Shown one piece after another: positions 46,427-56,158 of a stretch of DNA of 64,000 bases. Source of the DNA: Acidisarcina sp. (GTDB lineage: Bacteria; Acidobacteriota; Terriglobia; Terriglobales; Acidobacteriaceae); the NCBI GenBank assembly GCA_035539175.1, contig DATLIY010000006.1:124001-188000 (forward strand), read 5' to 3'. Position numbers and translations under genes: made by a program. How positions within the stretch are numbered: position 1 is the stretch's first letter; each line of letters begins with the position of its first letter. Under the pieces are notes generated by a model. That model saw only the letters and a program-made list of their open reading frames with translations. It was not told where the DNA came from and made no database searches.

Positions 46427-48100
46427 CTATTTGCTGCCCATCCCTTTGGCATTCTCACTTTGGGATTGGCGTTCTATTGCTGCCTCCGCTTCCGCGGCTG
46501 TACAGCCTTTAAGGAAAGCCGATTGCACTTTGTCCGTACGGAAGGGATAGGCGGCCAGATTGGCATCATTGGATAGATTGGCGCAATGATTCATGTCAGT
46601 GAAGGCATAAGTGACGGCCACAGGAGATTTCACCTGCGGATTGCTCACCTCAACACTGTTATTGACAATGCGTGCCTCTGCTTCCACAAAGCGCCGGTCT
46701 GTGCCGCAGATGGCGAACCCTGACAATCGGCCATCGCCTTCGACCTTCAACCCTTGTGCATGCTGGAAATGGAGAACTGCCTTTCCACCGTGGATCTCCA
46801 TTCGGTCAAAAATTGGTCCCTTGTATTCAATGGGCTCTTTATAGGCAATGCCGCGCGCTGCCAAAGCCATGCGCTCGCCGACCGGCTTCTTGTCGAGCGG
46901 ATGGATTGGTGATTTGTAACCGAAATCGCCGACATTCCAGGTCAATGGCAGATCGTGAACAGGAATCGCCGCGGTCTGCGGAACGGTTTGCGCAACCTCG
47001 AACTGGGCCTCACGCATATAAGCCCACGATTCCAGGTTGTTCAGCGGGATCTTTCCGCCATCATCATAAGCGCCCAGTTGGGTCAGAATAAACGCACGCG
47101 GTTGCCCTCCCCACTGATGACGCCAGTCAGCAATCAAAGCTGTCAAAGCCTTCTTGTAGAACTCCGCCCCAACCTCGCCCCACGCGGCATTGTTCTCGCC
47201 CTGCCCCCAGAGGAAACCGCGCACTGCATGGCGCGTAAGTGGAGCAACTTTTACATTGAACAATGCAGTAGCCTGGTCCCACGGCTGGTGATAGGGCCCC
47301 CAGTGGCCCACATTCCAGTCCACTGGGAGTTTGGCTTTGATTAACGGATCACTTTCAGCCGCGGCCCGGCTCATCCAACTCTCCACTCCCGTCGAGCCAA
47401 GGGCACTGTTCATCACACCTACGGGAACTTCCTTGCCGTTTTTATTCAGCGCTTCGTAAAGAGCCAACGCAAAGGTGTAAGCAATCCCGGAACAGTTGGC
47501 GACGTTTGCGCCACTGTTGGCCGGAACCCACCTGCCATTCACAGTGTCGTCCACCGGAGATTGAGGAACGCCATTTCGCCATGCCTCATCCACAGTGTCC
47601 TGATAGAAAATGCGGATGCTATCCCGCGTAGCAGAAGCCATCAAATCTTGGCCGCCCACAATATAGCGCAAGCGCAGTTCCATATTGGACTGCCCGCTAG
47701 AAAACCAGAGCTCTCCCACTAACACGTCATGAATGAGCAAGGGCGTTCCATCGCCGCTGATTTTGATGGAATATTTCTTAAAAGACGCCTTGAGAGGTCT
47801 AAGAGAAATTGCCCATTTTCCATCTGCGTCTGCGACGGCACTGCCTTTGTTTACCGTCGCTCCGGAGTCTTCATAAGAAATTTCGGCGGTTATGGTAGAG
47901 CCGGGAGATGCTTTGCCCCAGACCACAATCGGCTCTTCCTGCTGGAAGAGGATATGGTCCGATAGACTTTTGGGAAGTTGCAACGCAGCATAGCTGCGCG
48001 AGCAAAGAAACAGCATCGACATAAGTACACACGCTGTTACGAAGAGAAACTTGACGCACGAGTATCCTGCGGAGTTACGGCCTTCATTGTTTCCGTACAT
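46427..48100 (-). CDS. sialate O-acetylesterase-like SGNH esterase, exported
   Basis: Start chosen at ATG 48100, with AAAGG eight bases upstream; an ATG at 48133 is further out. A signal peptide (LFVTACVLMSMLFLCSRSYA) is followed by a beta domain (HILFQQEEPIVVWGKASPG), the nucleophile block ELWFSSGQSNMELRL, VPVGVMNSALGSTGVESWMS, the GQGENNA block and the catalytic His/Asp region SPIHPLDKKPVGERMALAAR. It removes acetyl groups from sugars; in plant-polysaccharide loci these enzymes deacetylate xylan, mannan or pectin, so the sialate name should not be read literally. It is part of the receptor/TPR/GH operon. A truncated relative is at 3940-4203. Confidence 0.88.
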   Translation of the reverse strand: MYGNNEGRNSAGYSCVKFLFVTACVLMSMLFLCSRSYAALQLPKSLSDHILFQQEEPIVVWGKASPGSTITAEISYEDSGATVNKGSAVADADGKWAISLRPLKASFKKYSIKISGDGTPLLIHDVLVGELWFSSGQSNMELRLRYIVGGQDLMASATRDSIRIFYQDTVDEAWRNGVPQSPVDDTVNGRWVPANSGANVANCSGIAYTFALALYEALNKNGKEVPVGVMNSALGSTGVESWMSRAAAESDPLIKAKLPVDWNVGHWGPYHQPWDQATALFNVKVAPLTRHAVRGFLWGQGENNAAWGEVGAEFYKKALTALIADWRHQWGGQPRAFILTQLGAYDDGGKIPLNNLESWAYMREAQFEVAQTVPQTAAIPVHDLPLTWNVGDFGYKSPIHPLDKKPVGERMALAARGIAYKEPIEYKGPIFDRMEIHGGKAVLHFQHAQGLKVEGDGRLSGFAICGTDRRFVEAEARIVNNSVEVSNPQVKSPVAVTYAFTDMNHCANLSNDANLAAYPFRTDKVQSAFLKGCTAAEAEAAIERQSQSENAKGMGSK

Positions 48101-48165
48101 GCAATCTACCTTTCTGATGAAATCGTTTGCCATTTACGAACACGACGGAATAAGCGCATCCGTAC

Positions 48166-49746
48166 CTAGTGGACGTGATCCTCGGTCGTGAGAAATTCAA
48201 CGCTGTGCGGAGGAAGACGCAACGCGATCTGGCCGGAGCGGGCATTCAGCGCTTCGGAGTCTTCCAGGTTTTCGTAGTTTGTCTTCTGATTGTCGGGAAC
48301 ATATTTGTAGAGTCTCCAGCGGGGAGAGCGCGGCATTGTGGGAAGCTCAAGAATGGTGCTGGCCTCGAGAGCGTGATCATTTACCAGCATGATGCTCCAT
48401 GTCGTTTTTGCGTCGCTCACGCTCCTGGCTGCCACGGCTCTTATTCCGGCGGTATCCGTTGGATCGCTGACCTGCAGAATCTGAGCTTCTGGCGGGAACA
48501 AATGTGCAAGCAAAGCCCACGACCGAAACCATGGCCGCACGCGGTCGTCTTCCGGTGTACCCATCGCACTGGCTTTGGTATTCCAGAATCCCCAGGTCTT
48601 CAGCGTCAGGCTGTCCGGGACGGCGGGATGATCTTTGACCGTATGCATAGCATCATCCAGATCCCATGCGGATGCTCCCATCCATCCAGCCTGTGCTACC
48701 TGGGCGGCATAGTCCGCCATCAGAACTCCATATAGATATGTCCGCACGCGTGGCTGCTGATCGCCGTTGATTCGACCCGTGATCAGACCAGACTCACCGA
48801 GGAAGAGCGGCTTGGATCCCGCATTGGGGTCGATCTTGAGGAGCGTCTGCCGTTTGTTGAGGAGCAGATTGAAAACGCTGCCACGCGTAACTTCGTCATC
48901 CGTGGCATACCAATGCATCTCCCATCCACCTACATAGGAAGCGGCGTCCCGTGCTGTCTCGTCCAACCAGTTCCAGTCACCGGAATTATCAGGACCGACC
49001 ATCGCAATCGCATGCAGTCCTTCCCGATCGAATACCTGACGTGCATGGATGAAGCCTTTCTTCCATGCCTGGTAATCCACACCCGCTCCTCCGCCCGGCC
49101 ACATCCAGCCGCCATTGGGCTCGTTCATGTAGTTGTAGAAGCGCAGCACGGTGTAATGCTTCTCCCGCGTCAAATACACCAAGAGCGGCGCAATGATCTC
49201 TGCCCAGCGTGCATCACCCGGTCCATTGATGGCAGCTACCGCCTCATCGTGAGGGAGGTGAGGCCATGACCATTCGCCCAGCATGACGGGGGTCTTTCTC
49301 GACTCCGCGTAATCGAGGATCCGCAGAAGTTGTCCAAATTCCTCCGGCACCTGGTTAGCATCGCCTCGCCACACATAATCGCCGCAGCCTCCGGCATCCA
49401 GCCGGCGGCAGTAGATGTTCGCGCTAAACATCACTCGAAGAAACGCAGGATGCAGTATGTCCAGCCGCGCCCTGATCTGTTCCCATTGCTTTTCTGTTGG
49501 TGGATATTGATACGGATCCAGTTGCACGCCAAATCCCTGGAAAGAAGGGACCAAGATGCGGTCGGTGTGGACAGACAGGCGCTCGACATGGTTTGCGACT
49601 GCTGCCGAATCCTGAGCGTCTGCGTACCGCGGCCGTGCACAAAGCCCACTCAACAAAATCAAAGTCACCAATAAAAGCAAGGAATTCATCGCCCGCAACC
49701 TGCTAGCGATCCCAGTCATCTTTATGCTGGCGAGAAAGTGATACAT
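48166..49746 (-). CDS. exported clan GH-A glycoside hydrolase (GH5/GH30/GH39-like)
   Basis: A 526-residue protein. I keep ATG 49746 because GAGGAG lies ten bases upstream, though ATG 49689 would give a more compact signal peptide (NSLLLLVTLILLSGLCA). The barrel carries the acid/base motif RFYNYMNEPNGG (E209), HWYATDDE after a strand, and the nucleophile motif PLFLGESGL (E318). A C-terminal beta domain (residues about 430-526) ends HSVEFLTTED, like that of GH30/GH39 enzymes. The exact family is not settled. It overlaps the TPR gene by 44 bases, implying translational coupling. Endo- or exo-acting cleavage of a plant or fungal polysaccharide is inferred from its neighbours. Confidence 0.8.
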   Translation of the reverse strand: MYHFLASIKMTGIASRLRAMNSLLLLVTLILLSGLCARPRYADAQDSAAVANHVERLSVHTDRILVPSFQGFGVQLDPYQYPPTEKQWEQIRARLDILHPAFLRVMFSANIYCRRLDAGGCGDYVWRGDANQVPEEFGQLLRILDYAESRKTPVMLGEWSWPHLPHDEAVAAINGPGDARWAEIIAPLLVYLTREKHYTVLRFYNYMNEPNGGWMWPGGGAGVDYQAWKKGFIHARQVFDREGLHAIAMVGPDNSGDWNWLDETARDAASYVGGWEMHWYATDDEVTRGSVFNLLLNKRQTLLKIDPNAGSKPLFLGESGLITGRINGDQQPRVRTYLYGVLMADYAAQVAQAGWMGASAWDLDDAMHTVKDHPAVPDSLTLKTWGFWNTKASAMGTPEDDRVRPWFRSWALLAHLFPPEAQILQVSDPTDTAGIRAVAARSVSDAKTTWSIMLVNDHALEASTILELPTMPRSPRWRLYKYVPDNQKTNYENLEDSEALNARSGQIALRLPPHSVEFLTTEDHVH

Positions 49747-50743
49747 ATCGATTAATCTCCTCGTTTGCTTTATCGCGGTTCCCCGCTTCTTTGTAGAGTT
49801 GAGCCAGCAGAAAATGCAGGCGTGGATTTTCCGGTCGCAGCGAGGATGCCGTGCGCATTTCTGAGAATGCCTGATTCTTATCGCCGGTCTGCTGATACAC
49901 CCGGCTCAGGAATTCGTGAGTCTCCGCATCATCGGGTGCAAGCCGCTCTGACTGCTGCAGCTGTCTCAGAGCATTGCTGAGGTCATGCTGTCGAAAAAGA
50001 AATTCGCCATAATGCAGCGAAGGCAGAGAGGAAGGCTTGGCCTCCTGCAGGTTGAACTCGATCGCACGCTGGTAGTGGCGTGAAGCGTCGGTGAACTTTC
50101 CCTCGCCCTCCAGCGACCGGGCCAAACCGTCTTCCGCCAAGGCATTGTGCGGAGCGAGTTTCAGACATGCTTCAAAGGCTGCCACCGCGTCCGCTGCCCG
50201 GTCCTGGCTATATTGGACACCACCCAGGTATCGCCAGGTCCGCCAATCCGTGGGCTGAAGTTGCAACGAGGCACGCAGCCATTTTTCGGCTGATGCCAGG
50301 TCCTTCAATGCAACATAGTCCAACGCGATAAAACGAAGCTCGTCGGCATTCGGCTGGCGAAACTTTAGGATCGCCGAAAACATATCGAGCGAGCGGTCGA
50401 ACTGATGATTCTGGTAGAGCGCAACTCCAAGCGTGGAATATAAATCGGCCGAGGGTCCCTTCTGCGCGATTTGCGCTTCGAGTTTCTGCACGGCGAGCGC
50501 GGCTCCTGCCTGCTCGGACGATGGCTGCGTTTGGATGGAAGCGGCCGCTGGCCGGGCTGCGGAACGATTCCCGCGAAGGCCAGGTTCAGGAAGAGTTGAC
50601 TGTCCAGGAAGATTGGAAGGAAAACACAGCAGCAGGAGAAGAGCGGCGAGATATCGCCTCTCTACTCCTGCGCTGTGGGGAACAGGAGATGGGCTCTTTG
50701 CAGAGCGCATCTCCTTCAAGTGGGCTGGGATATCAGAACTCAA
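49703..50743 (-). CDS. exported TPR-repeat protein
   Basis: A 346-residue protein. The apparent TTG start at 50743 overlaps the receptor gene by 11 bases and has GGAG six bases upstream; ATG 50710 is the alternative. A signal or anchor segment (YLAALLLLLCFPSNLPGQS) is followed by TPR units (GVALYQNHQFDRSLDMFSAIL, LGGVQYSQDRAADAVAAFEACL, FTDASRHYQRAIEFNL, LSRVYQQTGDKNQAFSEM, LAQLYKEAGNRDKANEEI). TPR proteins mediate protein contacts. Here it is encoded directly after the TonB receptor, so it may organise the receptor or the exported hydrolases in the periplasm. No enzymatic motif is seen. Confidence 0.84.
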   Translation of the reverse strand: MSSDIPAHLKEMRSAKSPSPVPHSAGVERRYLAALLLLLCFPSNLPGQSTLPEPGLRGNRSAARPAAASIQTQPSSEQAGAALAVQKLEAQIAQKGPSADLYSTLGVALYQNHQFDRSLDMFSAILKFRQPNADELRFIALDYVALKDLASAEKWLRASLQLQPTDWRTWRYLGGVQYSQDRAADAVAAFEACLKLAPHNALAEDGLARSLEGEGKFTDASRHYQRAIEFNLQEAKPSSLPSLHYGEFLFRQHDLSNALRQLQQSERLAPDDAETHEFLSRVYQQTGDKNQAFSEMRTASSLRPENPRLHFLLAQLYKEAGNRDKANEEINRYVSLSRQHKDDWDR

Positions 50744-53700
50744 AGCGCACTCCCAACTGTCCAGTACGACGGCCGGAGACGCCTGTTACGTGCCCGAAAA
50801 GCGGACTGCTGATGCTCGTGTTCGGGCCGCCCCAGTGGTGACGATTGAAGACATTGAACACATCGAAGCGAAGTGATCCATGGATGCGGTGCTCTTGTTT
50901 TCCGAGGAAGCCGAACGATTTCATGATGCTCATGTCTTCGCCGGCATAACCCCAATTTGTGAGAGCCGTGTAGCGCGCCGGCTGATTGCCGAACGAGCCA
51001 TATGGTGGATCGCTGAACATCGTAGGATTGAAGTAGAGTCCGCTTGGGTCCGAAAGGTTCGACAGGTTCAGCGTCTTGAACTTGCGTCCGGTACTCACGT
51101 TCGGATCACGGTTGGCGAAAACGCGGATCCACCCGGGATACGAGTTGCGCGACACGATTGCAGCGAACGGCGTCCCGGTGTTGTAGGAGAACTTCGAACC
51201 GATAGTGACTCCGCCGACGACGTAGTCGAGGGCGCGCGAGTTGGAAAGGAAGCGCTGTCCACGCCCGAACGGCAGATCATAGTTGAGGTAGCCCTTCAGC
51301 ACGTGAGTCATGTTGTAGTCGAGTACGTCGTGCACACGCTGCGCGGCGTCATAGGGGTTCTGCGAATAAGCAGGCCCGGGACCGTCCTGGTAGGCTCCGC
51401 CGTCGCTCACGTTGCCTTCTGCTCGCGACAATGTGTAGTTGAAGTCGGTGGTAATGTTGTGCCAGTGGTTGGTTTCGATTTCAGCGATGAGGGCGCGGTA
51501 GTGGCTGCTTCCTCCGGGAGTCCCAACGAAGCGCGGTAATTGTCCCGCTGAGGCCAGTTGCGGAAACGGGTTGATGGCCTGATATGCATAGCCCGAGAAT
51601 CCCGCATACGGATACGGCACGCCTGCGGCAGCAGCGCTGGCCGCGTCAGTGACCTTATCGTTTACGTGGCCACTCTGCAGCAGCGGTAGATAGGTGTTAA
51701 GCGTCGGGTAATCGAGGCCAACAAGGCTGGGGTCGTGCAGCCGTTTTCCTGCGTTCTCAATGTAGTTCACCGAGAACACGGCATTGTTTGAAATAGCATA
51801 TTGGAAGCCGACATTCCAGTTCTGGGTATAGCCGAGCTTCAACTGATCCGGCGAAACATACACTGCGCCGCCGGAAACATCGGTGAGAGTGCTAGTACGC
51901 GGCTTATACACTGGCTGGCCGGGATAACCGCCATCCCAGTTGAAGGCAATAGCATTCTGGGAAGGGTTCAGGACGTTGTTGGTGGCGATATAGCCAACCG
52001 CGCCGCCGCTGCCCGACAGCGGAACGCCGGTGAATTCATTAATTCCGAGCGGCACATAGAAGAGTCCGTAGGCTGCACGAATCACCAGTTTCTTGTATGG
52101 CTGATACACGCCACCGATATGTGGTCCGAGTTGCAGATAGCTCTGGTTCTTCTCGAAGCTGGCGCTGCCGCTCTCAGCGAACTGGTAGGCGCCAGGAATG
52201 TTGCCCCAGTTCGGGTTATGCGCGGTAATGTCGAAGTTCATCCAATGGCCGTTCTTCTCATGAAAACGCCCGTTGAATTCATAACGGAGGCCCAGGTTGA
52301 GCGTTAAGTTAGGACGAAGACGCCAGTCGTCCTGCGCATAAAGCGAGAACAACTTGCGGCGGCCGTGGAGCAGGAACTCTGCCGAATTACTGGCGCTCTG
52401 TACGTTGCCCAGAAGAAAGTTGGCAAATGCGAAGCCGACGAACGGCTGCGCCTTCGGGTCGAGCGGCCCCATAGTCTGGTTGGAGAAGTTGTATGTCTGC
52501 TGGCCCCCAGTCGTGCGGCTATTGACGATCTTTGCAATGAAGTCGCCACCGAACTTGAAGGTGTGTAGTCCGTGCGTCCAAGTAACGGCATCGTTGAAGA
52601 TCATGGCCGAGAAGACGTAGCCGTCCGCAAAGCGGGATCCGATAGACGGTTCTCCGTAACCAAGCGATTGATCCCTAAAATTGATGACCGGCATGTTCTT
52701 GATGCCGAGGGTCTGGCTGAAGCCGAGGGAAGCCGCATCGACGGAGTGGTCTGGCTGGTCGGCCGCCATATTTTCGTTGTAGGCTACCGATGCGAAGTTG
52801 AGAAGCGACGGGGAAAGCGTGGAGGTGAGTTGCACGCGAAGTGCACGGTTCACCTGCCGTTGCTTCTGCCCCTGACCTAGCGGACCGCCATCGGCGGAGC
52901 CCGTCTGCCAGGGGTTGGTTCCGTTAATCCGCGGCAACGACCACCAATTGTAGGACGATGTCAGTCGCTCGGTCTCCGTGATCTGGTGATCGAACTTCAG
53001 ATCGAGGTGCTGGTTGGTGAGCGACGGAATGCCTGAGAATGCAGGATAGTTGTTGAGCAGGCTGCTGTTGGTTGGCTGGTAGTACTGCTTGTATATGTTG
53101 GCTACCTTCGCGGATATCTGGCTAATGTTCGCTGAAGGGATGACGTTCCCTGCGAAAGGCGAATAGCAGGTTGTACCGTTAATGACCCGGGCAGTGTATG
53201 GATCGAAGATCTGGCCCTTCACATAAGGCTGCCCCGTACAGGGATTGATGACTGACAGCGGCGTGCTCAGCAGGGCGGAGAAGTCGCCATTTAGGAAGGC
53301 CGTCGTGGGAACGGTGGTACCGTTCTGCTGGTAAACGAGCTGTGACTGAAAATAATTTTCCCAGTCTCCGAAGATGAAGGTATGGTTTTTCCAGATGGGG
53401 CCGCCTAAGCTATAGCCTTGGTCATGGAAGCGGTCCAATGGACGCTTGTATTTGTGCGCGCAGGTAGCGTCTCCGGGGGCGCACTTGGACAGGAAGTATT
53501 TATTGCTCCAGGTGTTGGCGTCCAAAGCCTCGTTTGCCAGGAACCCGTAGGCACTGCCATGAATGGTGTTGGTGCCCGACTTGAGTTCCATGATTAGGTC
53601 GCCTCCGCCGGTGCGGGCGGCTTCGGCGGTGATGCCACTGGTCTGCACCTCGAACTGCTTGACGGCTTCCATGCCGACCACCTGGACGAATCCTTCCAGG

Positions 53701-54371
53701 CCTGCGGAGGCGTCTGTGCCATCCACGATGACATTCTTGGTCATATCCTGCGAGCCGGCAATGTGACCTGCGTAGTTACCGCCGGTCGTTGTTGGAGCCA
53801 GCGAGTATGCAAACGACGTAATGTCGCGGCCCCCATTAACCGAGAGCGGCAGATTTACGAGGGCGTCTGCATCGACATTAAAATTAATGACAGAGCGCTC
53901 ACTTTCCATGATCGGCAATGCATCAGAAACCACGACCGTCTCGGAGGCATTGCCGATCCCGAGTGTTTCATTCAACTCGGCAACCTGGCCAATGCGGAGC
54001 TCGACACCAGTCTGCTCGACAGTCTTGAAGCCGCTCTTCGAGAACCTCACCGAATACACGCCAATCGGCAGGTCGGAGATTCGGTATGTTCCGGTGTCAT
54101 TGCTCACGCCATTGAAGGTGACCCCGGTGGCGACGTTTCTTGCGGTAACGCTCACCCCGGAAACTACGGCTCCGGTCAGGTCAGAGACGCTTCCCGTGAT
54201 GCCACCGAGGTTGATCTGCGCCAGGGCTCCGCGGGTGAGGAGTATGACACTCAAAAGGAGCAAGAGGAGTCGTGACCATTTTGGGATCCTTGAACTGAAT
54301 CTGGCTGAACGCTGGAAAATCGGTCGTCCCCCGGGTACGTTGATGCTGTGAGGTGTAGCTTCCAAAGCCAT
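50733..54371 (-). CDS. TonB-dependent receptor with carboxypeptidase-regulatory-like domain (Oar-like)
   Basis: A 1212-residue receptor. An N-terminal extension of about 32 residues precedes the hydrophobic signal (SRLLLLLLSVILLTRGALAQ). Then come a regulatory-like domain (GGITGSVSDLTGAVVSGVSV), a plug (IMESERSVINFNVDADALVNL; GGGDLIMELKSGTNTIHG) and a barrel ending GQLGVRFEF with a terminal Phe. It is first of five minus-strand genes (receptor, TPR, GH-A enzyme, esterase, GH2) and divergent from a membrane-anchored regulator gene, so it is the expected importer of the glycan fragments this set makes. Confidence 0.94.
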   Translation of the reverse strand: MALEATPHSINVPGGRPIFQRSARFSSRIPKWSRLLLLLLSVILLTRGALAQINLGGITGSVSDLTGAVVSGVSVTARNVATGVTFNGVSNDTGTYRISDLPIGVYSVRFSKSGFKTVEQTGVELRIGQVAELNETLGIGNASETVVVSDALPIMESERSVINFNVDADALVNLPLSVNGGRDITSFAYSLAPTTTGGNYAGHIAGSQDMTKNVIVDGTDASAGLEGFVQVVGMEAVKQFEVQTSGITAEAARTGGGDLIMELKSGTNTIHGSAYGFLANEALDANTWSNKYFLSKCAPGDATCAHKYKRPLDRFHDQGYSLGGPIWKNHTFIFGDWENYFQSQLVYQQNGTTVPTTAFLNGDFSALLSTPLSVINPCTGQPYVKGQIFDPYTARVINGTTCYSPFAGNVIPSANISQISAKVANIYKQYYQPTNSSLLNNYPAFSGIPSLTNQHLDLKFDHQITETERLTSSYNWWSLPRINGTNPWQTGSADGGPLGQGQKQRQVNRALRVQLTSTLSPSLLNFASVAYNENMAADQPDHSVDAASLGFSQTLGIKNMPVINFRDQSLGYGEPSIGSRFADGYVFSAMIFNDAVTWTHGLHTFKFGGDFIAKIVNSRTTGGQQTYNFSNQTMGPLDPKAQPFVGFAFANFLLGNVQSASNSAEFLLHGRRKLFSLYAQDDWRLRPNLTLNLGLRYEFNGRFHEKNGHWMNFDITAHNPNWGNIPGAYQFAESGSASFEKNQSYLQLGPHIGGVYQPYKKLVIRAAYGLFYVPLGINEFTGVPLSGSGGAVGYIATNNVLNPSQNAIAFNWDGGYPGQPVYKPRTSTLTDVSGGAVYVSPDQLKLGYTQNWNVGFQYAISNNAVFSVNYIENAGKRLHDPSLVGLDYPTLNTYLPLLQSGHVNDKVTDAASAAAAGVPYPYAGFSGYAYQAINPFPQLASAGQLPRFVGTPGGSSHYRALIAEIETNHWHNITTDFNYTLSRAEGNVSDGGAYQDGPGPAYSQNPYDAAQRVHDVLDYNMTHVLKGYLNYDLPFGRGQRFLSNSRALDYVVGGVTIGSKFSYNTGTPFAAIVSRNSYPGWIRVFANRDPNVSTGRKFKTLNLSNLSDPSGLYFNPTMFSDPPYGSFGNQPARYTALTNWGYAGEDMSIMKSFGFLGKQEHRIHGSLRFDVFNVFNRHHWGGPNTSISSPLFGHVTGVSGRRTGQLGVRFEF

Positions 54372-54464
54372 TTATGCTGCCCTCCTTTTTGGTGCATAGG
54401 AAACTGCGAGGTTGGTGTGCTTGCCAATAAAAGCTTTCATGCGATATTCATGAAAAGGGATGAA

Positions 54465-54486
54465 CCGGATAAATCCCGGATAAATC
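54465..54486. promoter_or_regulatory. perfect 11-bp tandem repeat in the receptor/regulator intergenic region
   Basis: CCGGATAAATC occurs twice without a gap (54465-54475 and 54476-54486), about 95 bases upstream of the receptor start and 140 bases upstream of the regulator start. An 11-bp period places both copies on one face of the helix, as in sites of OmpR/ToxR-type winged-helix proteins. The adjacent gene encodes a protein of that layout, so autoregulation and control of the receptor operon are inferred. Confidence 0.6.
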
Positions 54487-54625
54487 CATGTAATTTCCTC
54501 ATGGAGCTATTATTTTCAACGAGTTACGGGTGCCAACGGAGACGTGCTACACTTCAGCGCGGGCTGCAGAGTGAGATTTTTCACCGGGGTATGGTATCGT
54601 TCCCATTACGAGAGGTCGGTTTTAG

Positions 54626-55918
54626 ATGGTGAGTGCGCGGGAGCTAACGGATCAGGGGCTTCTCGCGGACGCGCGCTGGCAACTCGTGGAGAGGATTGTC
54701 GCGACGGAGCCATTTCGACGTTCGGCCCGATATCGCGATCTGCTTCGTTATCTTGTCGAGCGCGCCATTACCAATCACCCGGAAGATCTGTCCGAGACGC
54801 ATATTGGACAGGCTGTCTTTGGCAAGCGACCCGATTACAGTCCTACCGAAGACAGCACAGTTCGAGTTCATGTACGTCAGCTCCGGCTCAAACTCCACGA
54901 ATACTTCGACGTAGCCGGCCGCGAAGAATCGATCCTGCTGGAGATTCCTAAGGGTGGGTTTGTACCTATCTTTAGGGAGGGAGTCCGGACGGTGGCTCCG
55001 TCCTTAGCCGACGCGCCGCCAGCGGAATCGCCAGCGACAGTTGCTGAGGTGAGGCCGAGGTCCCGCTTTATCATTCCAAGCCTGCTGGGTACGATCGCGC
55101 TCCTGCTCGCTGTGATCGCCTATCTGTCGTTTCTGCTTCAAACGTCCGCGCCACCCACGCACACGCCTTGGCCGCTCTCATTTTTTGTAAGTTCAGACGA
55201 GCCAACCGCCATTGTGACTGCCGATGTGAATTACGGGATGATGAATCTGATCCAGCAGAAGCATCGGACGCTACAGGAGTACCTGACGAAGGAGGCGGGA
55301 ACGGCTACTTCATCAGGCCCGGACCAGAGTCTGCTCGGCTACATTGGCCTCTCGAGCCTGACTTCCTCCGCAGATGCGGTGATCGCTGCCGGGCTTTCGT
55401 CCCTGATGGCGGGGTCGCACCGCCAAGTATCGGTTCGCTCTGCCCGCGATCTGCGCCCGCGTGATCTTGATTTCGGTAATTTTATCTTTCTCGGTAGTCC
55501 CACTTCGAATCCCTGGGTTTCAGAGTATCTGGACCGGACAAACTTCGAAGAAGAGGAGGATACGAGCGGCGGATACATTTGGAAGAATAAGTCACCCAGG
55601 CCAGGGGAACAATCCTCATTTAAATGTTTGAAGCAGACAGGGACGTCTGGCGATGATTATGCCGACATCGCATTTCTTCCGGGCCGGACGGGGAAGGGGT
55701 ACGTCCTCATCCTTCAGGGGTGCCAACAGGAAGGGACGGAAAGTACGCTGCTGTATCTGGGAGCTGAGAATCGCCGCCGCGACCTGCTCAAGGCGCTGGG
55801 CTTTTCGCGCCCACCGGACAAACCAGTGTTTTTTGAGGCACTGATCCGAACTCAAGTGATTGCGGGGGCTCCGAGCTCAACCACGGTCGTCGCCGCGCGC
55901 GTGGTGAATGCGCCTTGA
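54626..55918 (+). CDS. membrane-anchored winged-helix transcriptional regulator (ToxR/CadC-like layout)
   Basis: A 430-residue paralogue of the product of 39875-41257, starting at ATG with GAGG ten bases upstream. Winged-helix-like N-terminal domain: FRRSARYRDLLRYLVERA, LSETHIGQAVFGKRPDYSPTEDSTVRVHVRQLRLKLHEYF and the wing LEIPKGGFVPIF. One membrane helix (LLGTIALLLAVIAYLSFLL) leads to an extracytoplasmic domain ending DDYADIAFLPG...FEALIRTQ, again matching its paralogue. It is divergent from the TonB receptor gene of a glycan operon, so it probably senses a periplasmic cue of that pathway. The lack of a known sensor fold in the C-terminal domain makes the signal unknown. Confidence 0.78.
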   Translation: MVSARELTDQGLLADARWQLVERIVATEPFRRSARYRDLLRYLVERAITNHPEDLSETHIGQAVFGKRPDYSPTEDSTVRVHVRQLRLKLHEYFDVAGREESILLEIPKGGFVPIFREGVRTVAPSLADAPPAESPATVAEVRPRSRFIIPSLLGTIALLLAVIAYLSFLLQTSAPPTHTPWPLSFFVSSDEPTAIVTADVNYGMMNLIQQKHRTLQEYLTKEAGTATSSGPDQSLLGYIGLSSLTSSADAVIAAGLSSLMAGSHRQVSVRSARDLRPRDLDFGNFIFLGSPTSNPWVSEYLDRTNFEEEEDTSGGYIWKNKSPRPGEQSSFKCLKQTGTSGDDYADIAFLPGRTGKGYVLILQGCQQEGTESTLLYLGAENRRRDLLKALGFSRPPDKPVFFEALIRTQVIAGAPSSTTVVAARVVNAP

Positions 55919-56158
55919 GCGAACGGATGCAGAATAAATCTATGTTTCGGCTTGCTATAACCTTTTCCCCACAATAACTGAAAGAATCGGAATTCCGAGC
56001 GACCTTCCTGAACCCACCATAAATAACGCGCCATCGCGTACCCTCCCCGCATTTCTGCCATGCATGCTTCACAGAAGATAGCCTCGCATTCCGGGACCTT
56101 TGCGCTCTGGCACTGACTAAAGTTGTCGGCGGCCCCTGTCGACAACTATTAAAACATC

